Below are positions 7,340 through 10,726 of a stretch of 10,726 nucleotides of DNA, piece after piece. The stretch lies in NCBI GenBank assembly GCA_027596195.1, contig JADGJG010000938.1, positions 1 to 10,726 of the forward strand, written 5' to 3'. The position numbers and the translations under genes were made by a program. Position 1 is the stretch's first letter. Each line of letters begins with the position of its first letter. The notes under the pieces are model-generated. The model searched no databases, was not told the DNA's origin, and saw only the letters and a list, made by a program, of their open reading frames with translations. The DNA comes from Podochytrium sp. JEL0797 (taxonomy: Eukaryota > Chytridiomycota > Chytridiomycetes > Chytridiales > Chytriomycetaceae).

Positions 7340-7800
7340 CCGAATTCTGCCAACCAGATGAATTGGTAAGAAACAGCCGTGATGGGCCACCGCAAGCTTC
7401 TGTCGAGTTTCCCGCACAGGGAGTAATTGGGTTTTTTGAAATAGTTGCAGAAATACTGATGTTCTCTTTTGGTTTCGCCTGGAGCGACGCAGCAAACGTA
7501 AGCGGGATCAGCAAAGGTTTGTTGACGTACAAGTCATCCAGTCTTGGATTATATTGCCTGGCGCGGCAAAGATAGAAGTCGGAGCGGGTGGAGCTGGTAC
7601 CGATGCGACGTTTTAACCCAAAAGCGCGAGCACCGCGTTGGAATACTGAGAATCAAAAGTACTACTTACTGGCAAGGTTATTCAGGCGGCAGGTTGTTTG
7701 TCGGTTGAAGTATCTCTGGGAGCAACACAGCAAACCTAGTTTAGGGCGCAGATGGTGTAGAAATCTAGGAAGTTGGAGCTGGGTCTGATGTGATAGCAGT
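7340..7800 (-). pseudogene. Relic of a cysteine-module/WSC gene copy
   Basis: Reading on the minus strand, about 7790-7665 matches module 4 of the gene at 8024-10230: VCCVAP, then a damaged TTCRP region ending in the same GTAAGT splice donor. About 7664-7605 matches the following intron, and 7613-7470 matches module 5 (IIQDWMTC.., FADPAYVCCVAPG). Damage is plain: a TAG before the first VCC, an extra base before the CRP motif, and a 2-base loss between TSTN and ADPAY that shifts frame. At about 7421-7356 a piece reading CAGNSTEACGGPSRLFL looks like the end of a WSC domain. The intron being conserved shows DNA-level duplication, not retroposition. Not expected to give a working protein. Confidence 0.7.
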
Positions 7801-7830
7801 GACTGTCGACGATGGCAGAGCGTTGAAGCA

Positions 7831-7894
7831 ATTCGTTGGTTTTCTTTTTGTGGTTCATGAATAGAAAGTAGATATCACTATGCAGTCTCATGCG
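7831..7894. repeat. 65-bp direct repeat, copy B
   Basis: Second copy of the repeat at 7199-7263, lying directly beyond the WSC relic at 7905-7990 in the minus-strand direction. The two copies are 632 bp apart and enclose the larger relic. Confidence 0.75.
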
Positions 7895-7904
7895 ATTTGT
7901 AACT

Positions 7905-7990
7905 TGCGAAACCCTCCAAAAACAGAGCTTGCCGAGCCAAACACCAATCTTGGTCACGACCCACGGCTTGGCGGGCGCACAGTTAGTCAT
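7905..7990 (-). pseudogene. Fragment of a WSC domain copy
   Basis: The minus strand reads MTNCAPAKPWVVTKIGVW, closely matching MTPELCAQMLSATPWLVTKIGIW in WSC domain 1 of the neighbouring gene, with a short deletion after the Cys. The match extends over about 70 bp of DNA and then stops at the direct repeat. It has no start and no other WSC cysteines. It is a leftover from a third, now mostly lost, gene copy or from a rearrangement. Confidence 0.7.
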
Positions 7991-8010
7991 GTTATTAATC
8001 CCAGTAAATT

Positions 8011-8022
8011 TTTATTTTTATT
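8011..8022 (-). terminator. Two overlapping-range poly(A) signals after the WSC gene
   Basis: On the minus strand AATAAA occurs twice (8022-8017 and 8016-8011), starting 2 nt after the stop codon. The pair is a plausible but unusually close 3' end signal. Confidence 0.4.
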
Positions 8023-8023
8023 G

Positions 8024-10230
8024 TTAGTATTGCGGGCACCAATATTGTTCATGAATACATCTAAACTGATACACCTCATAAGCCAAAGAACCACCGCAAG
8101 TTTGAAACGAATCTCCCCCACAGACTTTGTTACATCCAAAGCGAGCGGGAGTGGGCGAGAACGAGTTAGTAACCCAACACTCGGTCCCATTCTTGAGAGC
8201 GTAAAAATTGAAGGAATAAGGGGGTGTTAATACCCCATATGCGGACATGATGACGTCTTGTGCACACAACTCGCGCGTCATAAGGGCGCTGGTTGAAAGT
8301 TTGGTCCAGTTTTCGGAAAAGGAGCCCGAAAAACATCCTTTCAAATTAGAAGGATAGTCCGTGCTTGGCGTTTTCGTGGTGGGAATGGTGTATACAGAGA
8401 TGCTTTTTGCGCCGGCCAAAACATCACTAGAGCCTCCGCAAAGCAGCTTACCAACATTCCCCTCTTCGACCGATCTAGCGATGCACTTCTCATCACAGTT
8501 TTGACTTGGTACTTGCGGCGACCCTGGAGGCATGTAGCCGTAGTAACAGACAATGCCATGCCAAATACCGATCTTGGTCACGAGCCAAGGCGTGGCAGAC
8601 AACATTTGAGCGCACAGTTCGGGAGTCATGTTCTGATCGTAAAAGACGGCAGGTTTGTAGTCGAAAATATAGTTGCCCTCGAAGCAGCCGTTGTACGTGT
8701 AAGGAATAGTAGGGAGAGCTGGGATGGATGCGGTAGACGTGATGGAGGCGGAGGTTGTGGTGAGTGAGGCTAGCGCAGTGGTAACGGAAGTAATCTGGGT
8801 CGACGTGGTAGCTGTACTCGTGGCAACGTTACTACTAACGCTGGCGGTGGATGATTGGCCTGTGGTGAGTGAGGAGAGCGCAGCTGTAACGGCAGCGAGT
8901 GAGGTTGAAGTGGCTGTGGTACTCGTGGCAACGGTACTGCTCGCGGTGGTTGTGGAGGCACGAATCGTAACCGAAGGAGTACTCACAGGAAGCAGGAATG
9001 CGCAATCTGGTCCAAATGGGGTTACAAGGCGCATTTTTGTGATGAAAGAGATAGATAAGAACAAACCTGAAATAGGCCGACAAGTGGTCTTTCGTGATGC
9101 CAAGTCCCCTGGAGCAACACAGCAAACGAATGCGGGATCAACGCAAGTGTCCGTCGGCATGCAGGTGATCCAGTCTTGAATAATGTCTCCTTGTACGGCA
9201 AGAGTGGAGGTCTGAGCGGGTGGTGGAACTGGGACCGACGCGACGGCGTTGGTAGTGGACGAGAGGACGGCACAATCTGCAACCGACGTTTCAACAACAA
9301 AAATCGAGCACGCGTTGAAATATCACATTAAAAAAAGAAATGCTTACTGGAAAGGTTGTTGGGGCGGCAGGTTTTCTTGCTGGTTGAAACGTCTCCCGGA
9401 GCGACGTAGCAAACAAAGGTGGGAGTAGCACAAGTGTCTGTGGGCGCACACGTGATCCAGTCTTGGATTACGTTGCCAGGCGCGGTGGTCGGCAAAGTGT
9501 GGGCGGCACAATCTGAATCCGAAAAGGCGTCAGGTGATGTGTAAAAACGAAATTGCTTGGCTTATTACTCGATGAGGGGCGGCAAGTAGTTTTTTGAGAG
9601 AGGAGGTCGTCAAGAGCAACGCAGCAAACGAAAGTGGGAGTAGCACAAGTGTCTGTTGGTGCACAAGTGATCCAGTCTTGGATAGTGTTTCCTTACATGG
9701 CTGGAGTAGAAGTCGGGGAGGCTGGAACTGGCAGAGCGACACAATCTAAATTGAAAAGCCGACGGGCGTCAACCACCAAAAGAGCACGATGATTTTGTAT
9801 GCTTACTGGAAAGAGTATTGGGGCGACAAGTGGTCTTTCGTGATGCCAAATCCCCTGGAGCAACACAGCAAACGAAGCTTTGGTTGACACACGTGTCTGA
9901 TGGTTCACAAGTGATCCAGTCCGCGATCTTGTTGCCGAGTGCTGGACTCCCCGCGCAGTCTAATAGAGTGTTCAAGGATGAGAATCGGGGCGAGGATGGG
10001 AAAGGCGAGTGGGGCGACAAGGAAAACGACAACAAACCCGAAGGTGGGCGGCACGTGGTCTTTGAAGAAAGCACATCCGCTGGAGCAACGCAGCAGACAT
10101 AGCTGGGATTGGCACAGGAGTCAGTGGATACGCAGGTTTCCCAATCGGAGATCGAGAAATCCGAACGTCGCGGCAGAGCGGGTGCGGCAGAGACGAGGGC
10201 TGCGATGGCAGCAAACAGAACCAGCTGCAT
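8024..10230 (-). CDS. Secreted protein: five six-cysteine modules plus two WSC domains (in-frame TAA in module 3)
   Basis: Exons are 10230-10038, 9959-9807, 9745-9569, 9512-9348, 9276-9067 and 9006-8024; introns are 78, 61, 56, 71 and 60 nt, all phase 1. The full frame is 626 codons. Residues 1-16 form a signal peptide (MQLVLFAAIAALVSAA). Modules 1-5 (about 30-66, 79-117, 140-176, 193-231, 265-301) share DWxTC..DTC..VCCVAPGD..KTTCRP with spacing C-x5-C-x6-CC-x12-C-x5-7-C; each intron falls between Cys5 and Cys6. A Thr/Ser-rich linker (about 308-402) leads to WSC domains at about 404-506 (YNGCFEG..LCAQM..CGG) and 521-616 (LKGCFSG..LCAQ..CGG), which in this family bind cell-wall sugars. Codon 133 (9695-9693) is TAA, so the unmodified product is a 132-aa secreted two-module peptide. 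Tyr210 replaces the second Cys of module 4's CC pair. It may be a recent pseudogene, a truncated gene or a base error. Probably extracellular or wall-bound. Confidence 0.8.
8757..8956 (-). repeat. Two-copy repeat encoding the Thr/Ser-rich linker
   Basis: Units of about 95 bp at 8757-8851 and 8862-8956, 105 bp apart (35 codons), share long identical blocks such as CTCGTGGCAACG. They encode similar runs (VATSTTATSTSLAAVTAALS and VATSTATTSTQITSVTTALA). The Thr/Ser-rich sequence is likely O-glycosylated and acts as a spacer before the WSC domains. Confidence 0.7.
9079..9130 (-). repeat. 52-bp near-identical module repeat, copy in exon 5
   Basis: Differs at one base from 9825-9876 in exon 2. It encodes FVCCVAPGDLASRKTTCR in both modules. 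Confidence 0.9.
9825..9876 (-). repeat. 52-bp near-identical module repeat, copy in exon 2
   Basis: 51 of 52 bases equal 9079-9130 although modules 3 and 4, lying between, differ more. This points to recent gene conversion or unequal exchange between modules 2 and 5. Confidence 0.9.
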
Positions 10231-10726
10231 TTGGGAGATGATATTTGTTGCTTCCAAAGACTTGGGTAGCGAGATTCGAGATTTAGTAAGGGCTGCCTGG
10301 GCGAAGCAACACTGTACTGCCACAGCTCTGCCACATTCCTACAGTTCCAAACACAAGGTGGAGCAGTTCTCCCACATTCAATACTACCCATCCAAGTCTT
10401 CTGCGTCATGGCGATTTTGTCGATCTCCCTTCGCTTTTATAGCCAGATGGAAAACTCTCCTCTTCCTTGCTGCTTGGATAAAAAATCGATGGCTGCAACA
10501 ATCGGTTGCGGTTTCCCTTCTCTGTTGGCGGGGAAATGTTGGATGCTGTTGGAATATGGTCTGGCTATCATTATTATGGCTCAGCAGGATAAAATTACAG
10601 CACTGCCACTGCTTTGTCGCGGCAGTGCCACAAACACAAATCAATCTGGAAGAATATTTCTGCAAACTGAAAACTGAACTATAGACTGTTGGAGGGGACA
10701 AGGAATGATTTGTTTGTATTCTTTGT
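10231..10726. other. Upstream region of the WSC gene
   Basis: No supported gene. It holds the 5' leader and promoter of the minus-strand WSC gene, with a TATA-like box at 10435-10441. A possible hairpin has stems GCACTGCC (10600-10607) and GGCAGTGC (10621-10628) around a 13-base loop. Open frames on both strands here lack recognisable features. Confidence 0.5.
10435..10441 (-). promoter_or_regulatory. TATA box candidate of the WSC gene
   Basis: TATAAAA on the minus strand, about 205 nt upstream of the ATG at 10230. A start site some 30 nt downstream would leave a leader of roughly 175 nt. This fits a TATA promoter, but no other core element was identified. Confidence 0.45.

Noticed and set aside
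8724..9179. 151-aa plus-strand frame rich in Val and Ala
   Set aside because: It is the antisense of the Thr/Ser linker, where Thr and Ser codons read as Val and Ala; no start context or domain.
9513..9696. Alternative donor GTAAGG at 9696 skipping the rest of module 3
   Set aside because: Joining to the acceptor at 9513 gives phase 2 against a phase 1 exon, so the frame would be lost.
10384..10701. 105-aa minus-strand frame upstream of the WSC gene
   Set aside because: No signal, domain or conserved motif, and it spans the likely TATA box of the WSC gene.

Overview
The window looks like nuclear DNA of a fungus. Introns are short (43-78 nt) with GT..AG ends, SET, HMG-box and WSC proteins are encoded, and there is a fragment resembling the N-terminal half of the tyrosine recombinases carried by fungal mobile elements. 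A zoosporic or other early-diverging fungus would fit, but that is inference; no rRNA or tRNA is present to place it.

Left part (1-2235): short repeats built on the palindrome CCGAACAGGTTCGG, then two minus-strand reading units. The first to be transcribed has a recombinase-type core-binding domain without a catalytic domain (1095-1973). Directly after it comes a mating-type-like HMG-box protein (531-1083) with an intron inside the box. A 47-nt candidate intron would join the two in frame into one 434-aa protein. This is one of the two most interesting parts of the window.

Middle (2236-4392): plus-strand reading-frame fragments that do not make one clean gene. One has a helix-turn-helix look of transposase type, and one frame is broken by two stops. 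I read this as a decayed element, with low confidence. Next are two clean genes diverging from a 140-bp promoter: a SMYD/SET-type lysine methyltransferase (4440-5324, minus) and a two-exon GTPase with a zinc-ribbon-like insert and a DUF697-like hydrophobic domain (5465-7157, plus). The GTPase gene changes from C-rich to G-rich along its coding strand and ends in a G-quadruplex-capable stretch.

Right part (7158-10726): a six-exon minus-strand gene (8024-10230) for a secreted protein. It has a signal peptide, five tandem six-cysteine modules (order C-C-CC-C-C), a Thr/Ser linker and two WSC carbohydrate-binding domains. Every intron is phase 1 and lies between the fifth and sixth cysteine of a module. 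Module 3 has an in-frame TAA and module 4 has lost a cysteine. Downstream lie decayed fragments of related copies and a 65-bp direct repeat, so this was once a tandem family. The genes share no obvious pathway; what unites the window is element- and duplication-driven change around two conserved housekeeping-type genes.
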